Positions 25,201-35,300 of a stretch of DNA of 64,000 nt are shown piece by piece; positions within the stretch are counted from its first letter, which is position 1, and each line of letters starts with the position of its first letter. The DNA is from Hyperoplus lanceolatus. Its lineage: Eukaryota; Chordata; Actinopteri; Uranoscopiformes; Ammodytidae. A program made the position numbers and the translations under genes. The stretch spans positions 27,174,501 to 27,238,500 of the forward strand of contig CM049396.1 in assembly GCA_026929865.2 (NCBI GenBank). Direction: 5' to 3'. The notes beneath the pieces were generated by a model. The model had not been told where the DNA came from. It did no database searches and was given only the letters and a program-made list of their open reading frames with translations.

Positions 25201-28200
25201 GGACTCAGAACCAGTCAGTATCTGGTGTGACCACCATTTGCCTCATGCAGTGCAAAACATCTTCTTCGCATAGAAGTGGCACACCTGTGAGGTGGGATGG
25301 ATTATCTCAGCAAAGCAGAAGTGCTCACTATCACACATTTAGACAGATGTGTGAACAATGTTTAAGAGAAATGGTACAATTGTGTATCTGGAATGAATTT
25401 TAGATCTTCAAGTCCATCTCATGAAAAATGGGAGCAAAAACAAAAGTGTTGCGTTTATATTTTTGTTGAGTGTATAAAACGACTCCATTTCATGAGAATA
25501 GCACTCAAAGTGACCACACATCTGACTGACCCATGTCCTTAAACCTGTGGGTAATTTTAAACAGACTTACTTGAGAAGGATTCCTATGTCCACGTTGTGC
25601 AGCTCTAAGTATTTCTCATATTCGGCAGCATAAGCCCTGAGAGGTATGGCTGCTTGTATCAGAGCATTGGAGACCTTTTCCCTCAACTCAATTACTTCTG
25701 GTTCCCACAAACTCACTGACTCCAGCAAGGGTTCGCCACCGATAAACAACTTCTGCATCACCAACTGGAACAGGAAAGTAAGGATCTGTTAAATCTTCAA
25801 CATCTTTGTCAATTTCAGTGTTTTAATCATAATAAATCCTTGCATTTCCATTTTAACTTTTATGCACTGGGATTCAGGTGGACTGTAGATTTTGTTTTTA
25901 ATACTTTATTTTGTGATTTTTTTTATAAGAATAAAAACACACAACTGTAAAAGTGAAAACACAAACAAAAGACAAAATAAAATTAACAACTAACATGGCG
26001 TAATCTACTTAGAAGGTTTCTAAAGACATTGTTTTATGGAAGTAAATGAGTGTCATCGGATTTTGAAAATAAAAAGCCATTGAATTTTAAGCACTGAATA
26101 TTTATGCATTGAAATAAGTTATCTGAATTTTTTGCAGCATTGAAATAATGTATCTGAATTTTTTGCCTCTGAATTTACTCATTAAATTTTAAACAACAAA
26201 TGTTCACCTTTATGTTCTCAAATTCAAAATCGAATCTTCAACGTTAAAAAATTCAACGTGCCAAATTCAACTGCAAAATCCCATGTATGAAATTCAGAGT
26301 AAAACTTTGGGGACCCAAGGAAGAGCAATCGATCATAGATGCTAGATCACGTTCAACAAAGAGAGCAAGTGGGAATATTAGCTTGTTGCCTTGGATACCC
26401 CTGACTGATGCAGGAAGGCAAATCAGGTTTTAGCCATGTCAAACGGTAACGCAAGTAACAATGGTGCTTCGGTGAGTACAAACATGTTTCTATATGCTAG
26501 CCATTATATTCTTCCCTATATAGAAACATGTTTGTACTCACCCAAGAAATTATTTTATTGCTCTAAGCACTTGTGACGATATTTCTGAGTTAAGCTCCGT
26601 TTGGGCATTTGAATCTAGTTTTGGAAGTGGGAGAGAATGCAAAAATGTAAGGATATCCTAGTCCTGTGCAAGATTTTGGGAGAGTACAATTCTTCATAAA
26701 ACTTCCTGAAACAGTAATTTATTTTAACAGGGTCTGTGACTAAAGAGATTGAATGAGGGTTACATTTTGGGAATAGCCCTACTGGCTTGTGCACCTCTCA
26801 GCTGACACGAGAGCAAACGTCCAGGTTTCTCTCCTAATTCAAACTGCTTATGCTTAATTTTCAGAAGTAAAGTACTAACTTGTTTAGAAAGAATGATGTC
26901 ATATTCATGTTTCAGTTTGACAATGTCCTTAAGTACAGGTGAGGACGGAGCCTCTCTATACTGTTTTTCAAGCAAAGTGATCTGATAATCTAATTCTGAC
27001 AGCCTTTGTCTCCTTTGCTTTTTTAGTGCAGCTTCATAAGGAGAGTATGGTGGAAGGTATAGAACTGTGAACTGTGGCCTGTGGATGGTGTTGAAACCAG
27101 TTCTGGACCAGAGCAGCACGGTGGAATGACACATTGTCCCAAATGACAATGTATTGCGTCTGGTGCATTTGTTTACCTGCTATATGATATCACAAATCCT
27201 CTTAGTATTACTTTGAAAGCTTCCCACAGAGTTGAGTCTGAAACATCACCTGTGTGGAATGTAGATTTAATTTTACCTTATTAAGCTGTGGTACGTTGTA
27301 TGTGGCAAGAATGCCCTTATCAAACAGGTTAATGATGGATCTCTCAAAATTCTCCAGGGAAGTGCTGAAATGAACCCCAGTCTGATCCAGAACCAAGTCC
27401 AACAAAAACAAAGGGTTCTTCTTTGGCCTGGTGATAGAAAATGGAGCCATATCACCGAGACAATACTGGATATACAGAATATATAGAGAGAGTATATAAT
27501 GCATAACTGACTCCAAATATAGTCACAGAAAAATAAAATATGGATGCATATGAGCACAAACTTGTTTGCAAATGTCAATGTGTGCTTATGTGTGCTTAAA
27601 ATATATTCATAAGTGCATGCAATCCTACTTGTAGGGGCTGGTGGTGAGGTTGTTCCCCCAGACCAGGTCCTGGGGACATGTCAACACAGTGTGGCAAGCG
27701 TCCATCAGCAGCTTAGTCAGACCGAACAGTGAATCCTGCACGAGATAGCGCAGGGAATCCTGCAGGTTGAAGCGCACCACAGCCATCAGTCTGCAAAGCT
27801 TAGAAATCTTGTAAATCTCCCAGCGCGACTCGTCCAGGTTGTATGCACCTGGGCCACTGGTCCCCAGGTTAGAACGGATGATGTTGCTCAGCGTGACCAT
27901 CCATGCCTCCCTTAGGAACAAGTTTATCTAGAGGTGGAGGAGGAGAACAATGTATGCCTCTTTTTTCATGTGAAATTCAAGTATCTTTTTTGTCTGCAAG
28001 GATTTTCTTTCGGATAATTCCCAATTAACAGTTATCAGCAATAATAAAATATTTTTTTCTGTCATTCTTTATGTTGTAACCACAAACAAGCCAAAATTGC
28101 CCTGATTGGGTCATCAGGGCAATATTGTTAGCCCAGGAGTACTTGTTACATTTAATTTACAGACAATCAAATTTTGAATTCAGATACTTCGTACTTGCAG

Positions 28201-30625
28201 AAGAATAGCTACTTCAGTTCTACAATACCTGAGTATGCATTTGAGACTGAATGACTTCAAACTCGTCCAGTCGCAGTGGTTTGATGGAGGTGACATTGAA
28301 AAGTCTCATGGTTGCTACTTTGTTGCACTCAGACCATATCTCGGATAACAGACAGATCACCTCTGGCTTTGATAGCAGGGAACTGAAGAAAAAAGCAGCT
28401 TGCCTCTTCTTATAGGGAAAGTGAGGAACTGGAACAATCCCTGTACATAGATAAAACAAACCTGTGCTTAGATTTCGATGGTTACTGTCAGGGTTTGGAT
28501 GGCAACCCCTTTATTTAGTATTTGACCCCATTGACACAAGCAAATGCATACATGGCTTATGTTTTACCTGTTTGCGGAACACACTCTGGATCCTTCTGTG
28601 GTAGGGTGATGTGTGAAAATTCCTCTGGCAGGCTCAACACTACTTTGTCAAAGCTCATGCGGTTCATAGTACGGTCATATTCCAGTTTGAGCTCCTTCTC
28701 CAGGTTCAGGACACAGTTCTCCAAACTGCACACGTAATAATAATTACTTAATTTGAACTATACGTTAGCATTTAAACTCAGATGGATATACCATAAAACA
28801 GAACACAGTGAACAAGGAGAAAATGACAGCAGTAATGAGACATTACTCACATTTTCAGCCTGAGCCCAGGGGCTGAAAGGGCATTCCTTTTGATACACTG
28901 GAGACTGTTGGTATCAAAAGATGGAGTTCCCCTCCAGATGGGCATGCAGTCCACAGACAAGTGGTAAAGAAGCAGAGCTTCTGTGTTCTCCCTCCAGTGC
29001 AGGGCAAACTGGATCCGTTCTACAAATTCCCTTGGGTCCTCAGCAATGAACAACAATCTGATCCTGGGTACCCAATACTTACAACCTTCTAGCATGGTGT
29101 TTACTCCTATGCAACAAAGGGAGATGAAAAGCATACAGATAGCATGAAAAACAGAGGGGGATAGAAACAAGAATAAATTATGAGACAATACTGTGATGTA
29201 ATAGACGTAAATACCAACCAGGAGATTTGCTAGGATTAGTGTTTCCTCCTTCATGTGACGGTTTGGTAATAAGTTGAACCTTCTGTACCAGGTACTCGCT
29301 ATGCTCCTTACTATAGTCAAGAACCCCAACTAAATGCCAGCTGTACACCAGGGAGGAGCTTCTTGGGTTTTCTTCAAAAGAAAGGGAGAAATGTAAACCA
29401 TCAAAACACTGAAAATAAGGTAATCTCCTTTCACAGCAGAATATATTTCTGAGAAATTTAACACAAATTAACCAGAAGCAATCTTGTCATCTGTAGGCAG
29501 CAGGGCTTTTGCAGGAATAGGTTTTCGATCAGGTGATCCTTCCGCATTGCCAAGTGCAAGCCAGTCTTCTGGAGTCCGGCAGTCATACTCCTCGTTGTCA
29601 AATATCTAAGAGAGAAATACAGGAAAGATTAATGTGTGGTGGTGCTGTGCCTGAAAATGTAGGATGTACTGTAATAATAAATGGGAACCCAAATTCCACA
29701 GAAAATATTGCAGCAGATTCACCTCCAGAGGGAGGTAGGGTGACACAGGATTGTCTGGTGCAGTCACATCCTCAACACTGCTGCTCTGATGTCTTGGCAT
29801 TAGGAGATTAGAGTATATACCCTTTTCCTCCAGGAGCTCATCCAGGTCTAGCTTTAAGTATTCCCTTCGACGTCTGTAAGTAAAGTACAGAGAGCCCCAC
29901 AACACTGGATAAAGTGTCCTCTTCTGTCATACATGGTGCATACAAACAGTACCTACCTCTCTATATCTAACTTGCGAGGGACATGGCCAGGAACGGTTCG
30001 GAAGGGTTTCTGGACTTTGGGTTTATCTCCACCTTGGCAGAAGTAAGAATTCTGTATTTGCTGTGAGATTGGTTCATGGTTTTTCTTTTCATCGAGCTTG
30101 CACTGTTCAGGTGGAGCTTCGACGGCTTTATCAAAGGAAACTGTGCATAGGGAACAATGCATTTTAAAGGCTTGTTTAATGTATATTTTGTCATATTAGA
30201 AAAAATATGTTTTTAATGCCTACATTGCCCATAAAATGTAATGTTACGGTAACTCACCTCGTCTTGTGTTGAAATCACTGAACTCGGAGATGGGTTGGCC
30301 CTGTGACCTCTGCTGGATGTCAGGTCCCACTCTAGAAGACTAATTAATAAACAGTTACATAACACAAATTGAGTATTTGACATGGGCTTCATAATGAGAT
30401 ATCTGTCAGAATTTGAAGAAATTGATTCTTGAATTTATGGGCCTTTACCTGGAATTTGAATGCAGCAATGACATCTGAGTAGATGCCAATCTGTTCATTA
30501 ACAGCGCATTTTCTGACTGAGGGGTGTTTGCGCCTGTGACTTAGAGCTGGAGGTTCGGGCTCTGGAGGTTTGCTGGGAAGGTGAGGAACCAGTACACCAA
30601 AACCTGGCAAACATTTCCCTTCCAT
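4797..30625 (-). CDS. dnah1: Dynein axonemal heavy chain 1, C-terminus off window
   Basis: The ATP-driven motor heavy chain of an axonemal inner dynein arm, acting in motile cilia and sperm flagella. Sixty exons can be joined without a frame break into 3,189 codons. They cover the N-terminal tail, linker, AAA1-AAA4, the microtubule-binding stalk and the start of AAA5. The assignment to DNAH1 rather than DNAH3, 7 or 12 rests on the tail: the [10 protein letters not shown] and NLLMPRH blocks and the [12 protein letters not shown] block are DNAH1-type. The start is the ATG at 30625, which gives a proline-rich leader like that of the human protein; an extra upstream coding exon cannot be excluded. 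The last visible exon ends with a good donor at 4796, so about 1,000 C-terminal residues (rest of AAA5, AAA6, C-terminal domain) must lie left of the window. Domain blocks follow as separate entries. Confidence 0.95.
5860..8646 (-). CDS. dnah1: dnah1 exons 53-57: stalk and microtubule-binding domain
   Basis: Exons: 8536-8646, 6827-7012, 6543-6734, 6169-6336, 5860-6051. Exons 53-54 code for the outgoing coiled coil, rich in Glu, Lys and Ala. The tip is the microtubule-binding domain in exons 54-56, with the [12 protein letters not shown] and [10 protein letters not shown] blocks typical of axonemal dyneins. Exon 57 is the returning coil, ending [10 protein letters not shown]. All five exons are multiples of three with phase-0 borders. 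Confidence 0.93.
7207..8470. mobile_element. TA-site inverted-repeat DNA element, eroded
   Basis: The left end follows a TA and begins GGGGAGAGTGGGG, then GTGCCACTTTTTAC. The sequence to about 7400 parallels the left 200 bases of the element at 10052, including the run of A before GTTGTC and GTGGC. The right end (GGTGGCACAACTTCCCC near 8430) resembles the subterminal part only, so the terminus seems lost. It carries a nested LINE tail. No transposase was seen. Confidence 0.6.
7755..8072 (+). mobile_element. 5'-truncated LINE 3' end
   Basis: The plus-strand frame from about 7760 reads [11 protein letters not shown], then [14 protein letters not shown] and a stop at 7873. This is the usual C-terminus of CR1/L2/Rex-type reverse transcriptases. 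It is followed by a 3' UTR with GCACTTTGGACAGTG and a short tandem tail of ACTT units (8042-8072). Strong 5' truncation is usual for LINE insertions. Confidence 0.75.
8778..12868 (-). CDS. dnah1: dnah1 exons 47-52: AAA4
   Basis: Exons: 12638-12868, 11622-11818, 9798-9933, 9366-9574, 9093-9264, 8778-8969. The AAA4 P-loop [10 protein letters not shown] is in exon 48; the position after the invariant Gly is Arg instead of Lys, as is common in axonemal dyneins. Exon 49 gives the Walker B-like strand ITFLFVDTQ, exon 50 the DIPNLY-like DVPNLY block and exon 51 [15 protein letters not shown]. Exon 52 leads to the stalk base ([11 protein letters not shown]). The intron after exon 52 has a GC rather than GT donor (AAG|GCAAGG). 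Confidence 0.92.
9042..9083. repeat. (CA)n microsatellite
   Basis: About 21 CA units, ending 9 bases before the dnah1 exon 51 donor on the minus strand, where it reads as TG just downstream of the 5' splice site. Confidence 0.95.
10052..11344. mobile_element. Non-autonomous DNA transposon with about 25-bp TIRs, TA target
   Basis: The left end GGGGAGAACGGGGTAATCTG and the right end CAGATTCCCCCGTTCTCCCC are inverted copies with one main mismatch. A TA lies outside both ends. The interior repeats the subterminal motif for pairs of TGGCTCACTTTACCCC. No transposase frame is visible. It lies in the dnah1 intron between exons 48 and 49. Confidence 0.85.
11941..12550. mobile_element. MITE with TTAA target sites
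   Basis: About 610 bp bounded by TTAA on both sides, with inverted ends AGAGGACCTAT and ATAGGTCCTCT. The TTAA site suggests a piggyBac- or Kolobok-type transposase in trans. The middle is GC-rich with no convincing coding frame. It lies in the dnah1 intron between exons 47 and 48. Confidence 0.85.
13117..14723 (-). CDS. dnah1: dnah1 exons 41-46: AAA3
   Basis: Exons: 14583-14723, 14243-14403, 13994-14151, 13715-13888, 13582-13611, 13117-13295. AAA3 controls release from microtubules. The P-loop GPTGTGKT is in exon 42, the Walker B motif FFIDDLNMP in exon 43 and the sensor loop MGPPGGGRN in exon 44. Exon 45 is only 30 nt; it is flanked by a good acceptor and donor and is needed to keep the frame. 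It codes for a short basic loop at a place where DNAH1 proteins differ in length. Confidence 0.92.
14814..16591 (-). CDS. dnah1: dnah1 exons 34-40: AAA2
   Basis: Exons: 16500-16591, 16225-16379, 15942-16119, 15652-15846, 15407-15517, 15042-15200, 14814-14915. AAA2 binds ATP in a structural role. The P-loop GPSGSGKT is in exon 34. Exon 36 has the block [17 protein letters not shown] with the Walker B-like Asp, and exon 37 [16 protein letters not shown]. Exon 40 ends in an acidic stretch ([10 protein letters not shown]), as in other DNAH1 proteins. Confidence 0.94.
16947..17029. repeat. (TG)n microsatellite in left arm of foldback element
   Basis: About 41 TG units, mirrored by a CA tract at 17396-17462 in the other arm. 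Confidence 0.95.
17396..17462. repeat. (CA)n microsatellite in right arm of foldback element
   Basis: CA units with a few interruptions (GC and AT) at the left. It is the inverted counterpart of the TG tract at 16947-17029. Confidence 0.95.
17645..18124. mobile_element. MITE nested in the foldback element's right arm
   Basis: This stretch has no partner in the left arm of the foldback element. Its ends AGGTGAAGTAAGCGG and CCGCTTACAGCACCT are inverted copies, and TTTA-like bases flank it. A young MITE inserted into one arm explains the length difference between the arms. Confidence 0.7.
18289..20165 (-). CDS. dnah1: dnah1 exons 28-33: AAA1 motor module
   Basis: Exons: 19977-20165, 19772-19877, 19165-19278, 18927-19076, 18610-18696, 18289-18475. 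AAA1 is the main ATP-hydrolysing site. Exon 28 has a canonical P-loop, [13 protein letters not shown], and exon 29 the Walker B motif CFDEFNRI with its catalytic Glu. Exon 30 has the sensor region [11 protein letters not shown], and exon 31 [10 protein letters not shown]. All catalytic residues expected for an active site are present, so the motor is predicted to be active. Confidence 0.95.
20249..25764 (-). CDS. dnah1: dnah1 exons 12-27: linker
   Basis: Exons: 25571-25764, 24650-24875, 24363-24482, 24193-24275, 23887-24028, 23598-23753, 23266-23464, 22900-23153, 22212-22424, 21931-22095, 21679-21800, 21330-21435, 21047-21226, 20808-20948, 20468-20631, 20249-20362. This is the DHC_N2 linker, the mechanical arm that swings across the AAA ring. 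Landmarks are [12 protein letters not shown] (exon 18), [12 protein letters not shown] (exon 19), the [12 protein letters not shown] end of exon 20, the [13 protein letters not shown] block of exon 21 and [13 protein letters not shown] (exon 23), all hallmarks of dynein heavy chains. Exon 27 leads into AAA1 with [14 protein letters not shown]. No stop or shift was seen. Confidence 0.93.
22177..22209. repeat. (TG)n microsatellite
   Basis: A short TG run ending two bases from the dnah1 exon 20 donor. On the gene strand it is a CA tract directly downstream of the splice site. Confidence 0.9.
24893..25472. mobile_element. Tc1/mariner-like MITE, complete
   Basis: About 580 bp flanked by TA. The ends are near-perfect inverted copies starting CACTCAACAAAAATATAAAC, and the homology extends inwards for well over 150 bases. 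There is no transposase frame. It lies in the dnah1 intron between exons 12 and 13, directly next to exon 13 (about 16 bases from its right edge). Confidence 0.9.
26760..27030 (-). mobile_element. L1-type LINE ORF2 fragment
   Basis: The minus-strand frame has a basic coiled segment ([16 protein letters not shown]) and then [15 protein letters not shown] and ARAIPKM-like residues. This resembles the region between endonuclease and reverse transcriptase in fish L1/Tx1-type LINEs. It is joined in frame to a transposase remnant at 27032, so the open frame of 129 codons is a chimera and not a gene. Confidence 0.6.
27032..27180 (-). mobile_element. DDE_3 (IS630/Tc1-like) transposase remnant
   Basis: On the minus strand one frame reads [19 protein letters not shown] and, after a frameshift, another reads [12 protein letters not shown]. 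These are the second Asp (WDN) and third-block (LPPYSP) signatures of DDE_3 transposases. Only about 50 codons remain. Confidence 0.7.
27277..30625 (-). CDS. dnah1: dnah1 exons 1-11: N-terminal tail
   Basis: Exons (plus coordinates): 30449-30625, 30258-30339, 29957-30140, 29723-29873, 29473-29605, 29219-29371, 28851-29106, 28568-28725, 28229-28440, 27629-27927, 27277-27427; 652 codons. This is the DHC_N1-type tail that binds intermediate and light chains. Exons 1-6 are the divergent leader that is specific to DNAH1; exon 7 begins the well conserved part ([20 protein letters not shown]). For exon 2 I chose the acceptor eight bases upstream of the nearer AG, because only that one keeps the frame. 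Exon 11 carries the conserved FDKGILAT block. Confidence 0.9.
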
Positions 30626-31099
30626 CTTCAAGCAGAATATAACTATTAGTTCAGTATGTGAACATTGAAGCGTGGGAATTATGATAAATAATCCTGTTAC
30701 CTGTAGCCTATCTAAAATAACTATGTAGACTTTTGCTGCTACAGTAAAAATCCCATTATGGATACATACAAAATGCAAAATGTAGATAAAACTCTTAAGT
30801 GTGTGTTGTTGTTTGTTTCATAGACTGTTTTTTCTGACCAAGGAGCAACGTAGCTTTATTTTGAAAAGTGAGCTAAACACGACAACATAAGAAGATATGT
30901 AACTTCTGTGGACATTTTATAATTACTTTACTACGAAGCCTAACCAGCAAAATAAGATATACAAACCATACGCTAGTTGTTAACGCTAACGACATGCTAA
31001 TTCCCTTTTGTAGCTACAAGCGTTTCCGTTTGCAAGAGCACTTGAATGATTCACCATGACTAAAACGTAGGCCTACGTACCATTTGTTACTTTAAATTG

Positions 31100-32300
31100 C
31101 TAAACAACGGAACACAAACATTTTGACATATCCTACCTTGTTTTAAATGCAACTGCAAGTTGTAAGGTACCTTTAAAGTAGCCTATACACAGCTGTAACG
31201 TTGGCAAACTGAACTTCTGTAATCTCAGTTTCCAAGTGGAAGTTACAGGCAAATGTTGGACGCGGTAATGGTTGTCAAGGAGATTAAAAGATGTATCGCT
31301 CCGCCGACGGCAGAGTGAAATCAGAGCACCACGACTGCAGCTCTGCGACAGACGAGCTAGAAGCAGCGAACTATGAACATGACTGTTTGGCACAAAAATA
31401 AGTCAATGTTTTGGAGAGAAAAAAAATAATGGCAAAGTAGGGAAGAAGAGTGGGTTGGTGTGGAATGTTACTGGTTAGGAATAGGCCTACATTTAGGCCT
31501 TCTAAACGCTCAAAATGAATAGGCCTAATAGGCTATTAGGCCCATTTATTTATTTTATCTTTTTAATTAGGCTAATCAAAAAATATATTATATCAGCTAC
31601 CTAAATATAGGCCTAGGCTTATTAGGGGGACTATCTAGTTTAGGCTACTAGTTTAGCTTTTCAAATGTTGATAATTTATAGCCTAGGCTACTAATGCACT
31701 AGGCTACATTATTTAACAGAGTAGCCCTGGCTAAGTTTGCTTAAAAGGCTAATTGAAGCTGATAGGCTAATAGCCGATAGTTCGCCTCCGGCAGGTAGGC
31801 CTACCACAAATAGCATAAAGTAGGCTAATTATTTACTTATCCAATAATAACTTAGGCCTATAGGCCACAATCATATATTTGATGGGTCATTTTGTTCCAT
31901 AATGAGCCCTTTTGATAAACTGTCACACATAGCTACATTTTGCTATTAGTAGGCCATAATGTTTTAATATGTTGCAATCTTTTTAAAAGATCTAACCACT
32001 GAGAATCTTCTTGAAAATAGTGATGTGGAAGAACAAGGCAGTAGGCTATGGAAGAGGAAAATGAAGACTGAGACGTTTAAGTAGCATACTTTGGAGAATT
32101 AGGCTAAGTAGACTATCAAAATAAATGAGTCAATTACTAGGCTATGATTTGTTCATTTAAGCCACTCCCAATCCCCAAAAAGTCCTAGTTGAAAATGATT
32201 TTCATTTACACATTATACTGTACATGTAGGCCTATCTTTGACAATTGTAGTCGCTCAAATCTGCTAGTAAATTGACATTACCACCACAGAAACATCACAT
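31100..32300. other. dnah1 5' flank and AT-rich spacer with many TAGGCCTA-like motifs
   Basis: Bases 31100-31400 are the likely promoter region of dnah1; no clear TATA box was seen. From 31430 to 32300 the sequence is AT-rich and scattered with the words TAGGCC, AGGCTA and GGCCTA, many in near-palindromic form. No coding frame or transposon ends were found. It may be an old decayed repeat. Confidence 0.5.
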
Positions 32301-35300
32301 GTCACTATTCTCCATAGGTAAGCACCGGACCACTCACATCCCATGCTGTTCTTGGTGAAGCTGGTGACAGTAATGGAAGTAATGATAAACTAATGGAATT
32401 TGATTGGAATGCACACATTGCTGTGCGCAAATTTCCAATCTTCTCCTTTCACACTCATGACAGCTTGACTGTGTCCACAAGGGGGGAAACCCCAATGATC
32501 CCCACACTCCTGGGTCACAAGGGCGTCATAACCTCGACTGTTTCCCATGGCAGATCACAGGCATCATCCACTGCGGCCCCTGCTCCTGCCCCTGGCCTCA
32601 TCAGTTGAAACCCATCAGAGCAGCCTGAGATTGGGTAGCCAAGCACAAGGGAATAGTCTCATGTGTCTGAACCCTCACGTGTCACTTGAGAAGGACATAC
32701 TGCCTCGCAGATAGGGATAACATAAGGTCGAGAGGCAACCGGAGAGTAGCTGAAGAGGGGCAGTCTGATTGGAAATCAAATCTGAGAGTAGCAGGAGGTC
32801 ATACGTGGCTGGGGTCATGAGTACAAGGGGATCAGAGTTTTAAAATGCACCACTGTACTCTGCTCTGCGAGGGGCTCGTGAACAAAAAGTTTTACATTGG
32901 AACAAGAGAACGAAGGACAAAAAGACAAAGGCCCTCGACATGGATCTTATGGGTGAGACAATTCTATGCAGCCTTCATTACTCAAGAAGATATGCCTGTT
33001 GAAATGTTTAGTAAGTGGCCTTTAGCTTAGTTGGCTTACTCTCAATGGAGCTCAGTCTCAAAGCAATGACCTCACCCAATGAGGAAGCCTAAACCAAATT
33101 ATAGACTTCCCCCAAGGGTCCACACAACCCACATCTAAAATTTGCATTATCATATCAGAGTGGCCTCAGCTCTCAGAGCCTCCTGACAGCAGCAATGTAT
33201 TAATCATTTGCACATGTCTAATCATATTGATTAAACCAGCGAAGGGATCCGGGCCAGATAGTGTTCCAAAGAAAACCTCACACATGGAACCACAAGTCTC
33301 TGATGAGGTGGTGGTCCCTCAGAAACACAGTCGCCTACCAGTGTTTGGTGGCAGCAGTAGAGCCATCTCTGGAGCCAGGAGCCCACCATGGTGTTGGGAC
33401 TTGATACGACAGATGTGGCCAGCAGCCCTGGGTGCGTGGAACTGATTTAACCCCTAACAAGCTTTGTTACAGCTTTGATCCACCCTGCACTCTTCTTTCT
33501 GTCACACTTCTGACAGGCCAGTCACAGATATGCTCATGTGCAGGATCTATACTATAGCCAGAAAAAAACATCAATATTACCCCCTTACATAATGGCCCAG
33601 GTGTGTAATCTATCCTCCTCTTCTTCCTGAAATCTATATTCATATTGTTTATCCATTTTTCTTCCTTCCCTTTCTCCTTCTTTTACTGTATTGGGATGTT
33701 TTGAAGGTCATGCCTTTGTGAATACAACTCCCATTTTACGCTAATGACATCAGCATGTGCTGCTAACTTTAGCTCCTACTGAGGGCCAGATGTTGGCTGA
33801 TAGGATCAAACACTGGATACCCCCCCCCCCCCCTCATACTGTCACATAGTTGGGCAAGCCAGGAGGGTTTACATGTAGCAGTTCCACACAGTACATTCCC
33901 ACATACCTCTTTTCTCCTGCGGAAAGCCACAATCCAACCACAAATGTGGGCACACCCTTAAGTTACCGTATGATTCTAGTTTTGCATTTGCACACACAAG
34001 AATACCAACATACTGAAAGGCATGTGTAATTTCCTTAGGCTCATTAGACTTTTTGTTTTGTTCTTTCCTTAAAGCATGTACAACGTGTGGAATCATATGC
34101 CAAATAGTTATAAAGTATTCCTTGTGATTTGCACATTGAAACTATGGAGCTATGAATGAATAGAACACCTCGACACATTGTAAAAATAATTTACACCTAT
34201 CGCTTACAAAATAAACCCCATCACTTCATCCCATTTTCAAAGCAAGTTTTCTCTTTTAAAGGGCTCCTGATCTGAGCGACAACACTGCTGAGGGTCAATG
34301 AACGTCACTTGTGTCGGTTCAAAGATGAAACAGAACCACCATGAGGCCAGCAAATGTCACACACACATCACAGCGCTTCGTGGCCACGCATTTTACGAGA
34401 GCAAAGCAGAGACCAGCAGCAAAAATGTGAGTGCAGATTTGATTTTCGACTTTGCCCAGTCATTCGAGGTGCTGTTGTTTAATGGTGACCCTCTGTGCTT
34501 GGCTATACATTGAAGTTGCCGTCATGGCTTCGGTGACTCACAGGTGGACGCTTGGCATGCCAATAAAGTCTTTTTTAATGGGTTGAGAAAGGGCCTCAAA
34601 GCAGAAAAGTGGTCAGACATAAGAGACATACTGGAACCCCCAACCTGTGGCCCAGGACCTGAAACAGCTGCATTCGATTTTTCCTCTTATTTGCTCCATT
34701 TCTCAGTGTGACATTTAGGAGGGTTCAGACACTATGGGTCACAAATATATTTCAACATAATGGGAGAATTGCAGTGATGTAAAAGTAAAGCACTAAAACT
34801 GTATGTGTGTTAATGGGAGAAGTAAACTTATTATGTGTGTGGCTCCCTGCATGTTACTGATATTAAACTCCAATGTGCATCCAATATTTATCCCAGCATC
34901 ATCATGCTGACCTATGACCCCCAGCACACTTGATGGCAGTTAGCTTTGTCAATCCTCTTTTTTACATCACCTTCCTTAAGTGCAAAAACCATTGGAAATG
35001 GAAACCACTTGGAAGCCATTGAAGTTCCTAAGACAGTGACAAGTGGGTGTGCGAATACGAGCTGGAAGAATGAGAGAGTGGAATCTGTAACACATGTGTT
35101 TTTTGTTGTTGTGATAGAAAAACAAACAGTGTGTGTGCTAGCATTTCTGTTTGCTCATGTGGGTGGGCAGTGGAAAGCAAAAAAAATTTTCAAGAAATTT
35201 GTGTGTCATTGTGAAAATGTGTTTATGTGACTGAGTTGGTGATGCACAAAAGTAAATCTTGAGCTTGCTAGTTTAGAACATCATAAACGGAAGTGTGGTT

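Noticed and set aside
26760..27149. A 129-codon frame as a host gene or dnah1 exon
   Set aside because: Both halves match transposable-element proteins, and dnah1 exons 11 and 12 join in frame without it.
31271..31284. A possible RFX X-box in the dnah1 promoter
   Set aside because: GTTGTCAAGGAGAT fits the X-box consensus in only one half-site; too weak to call.
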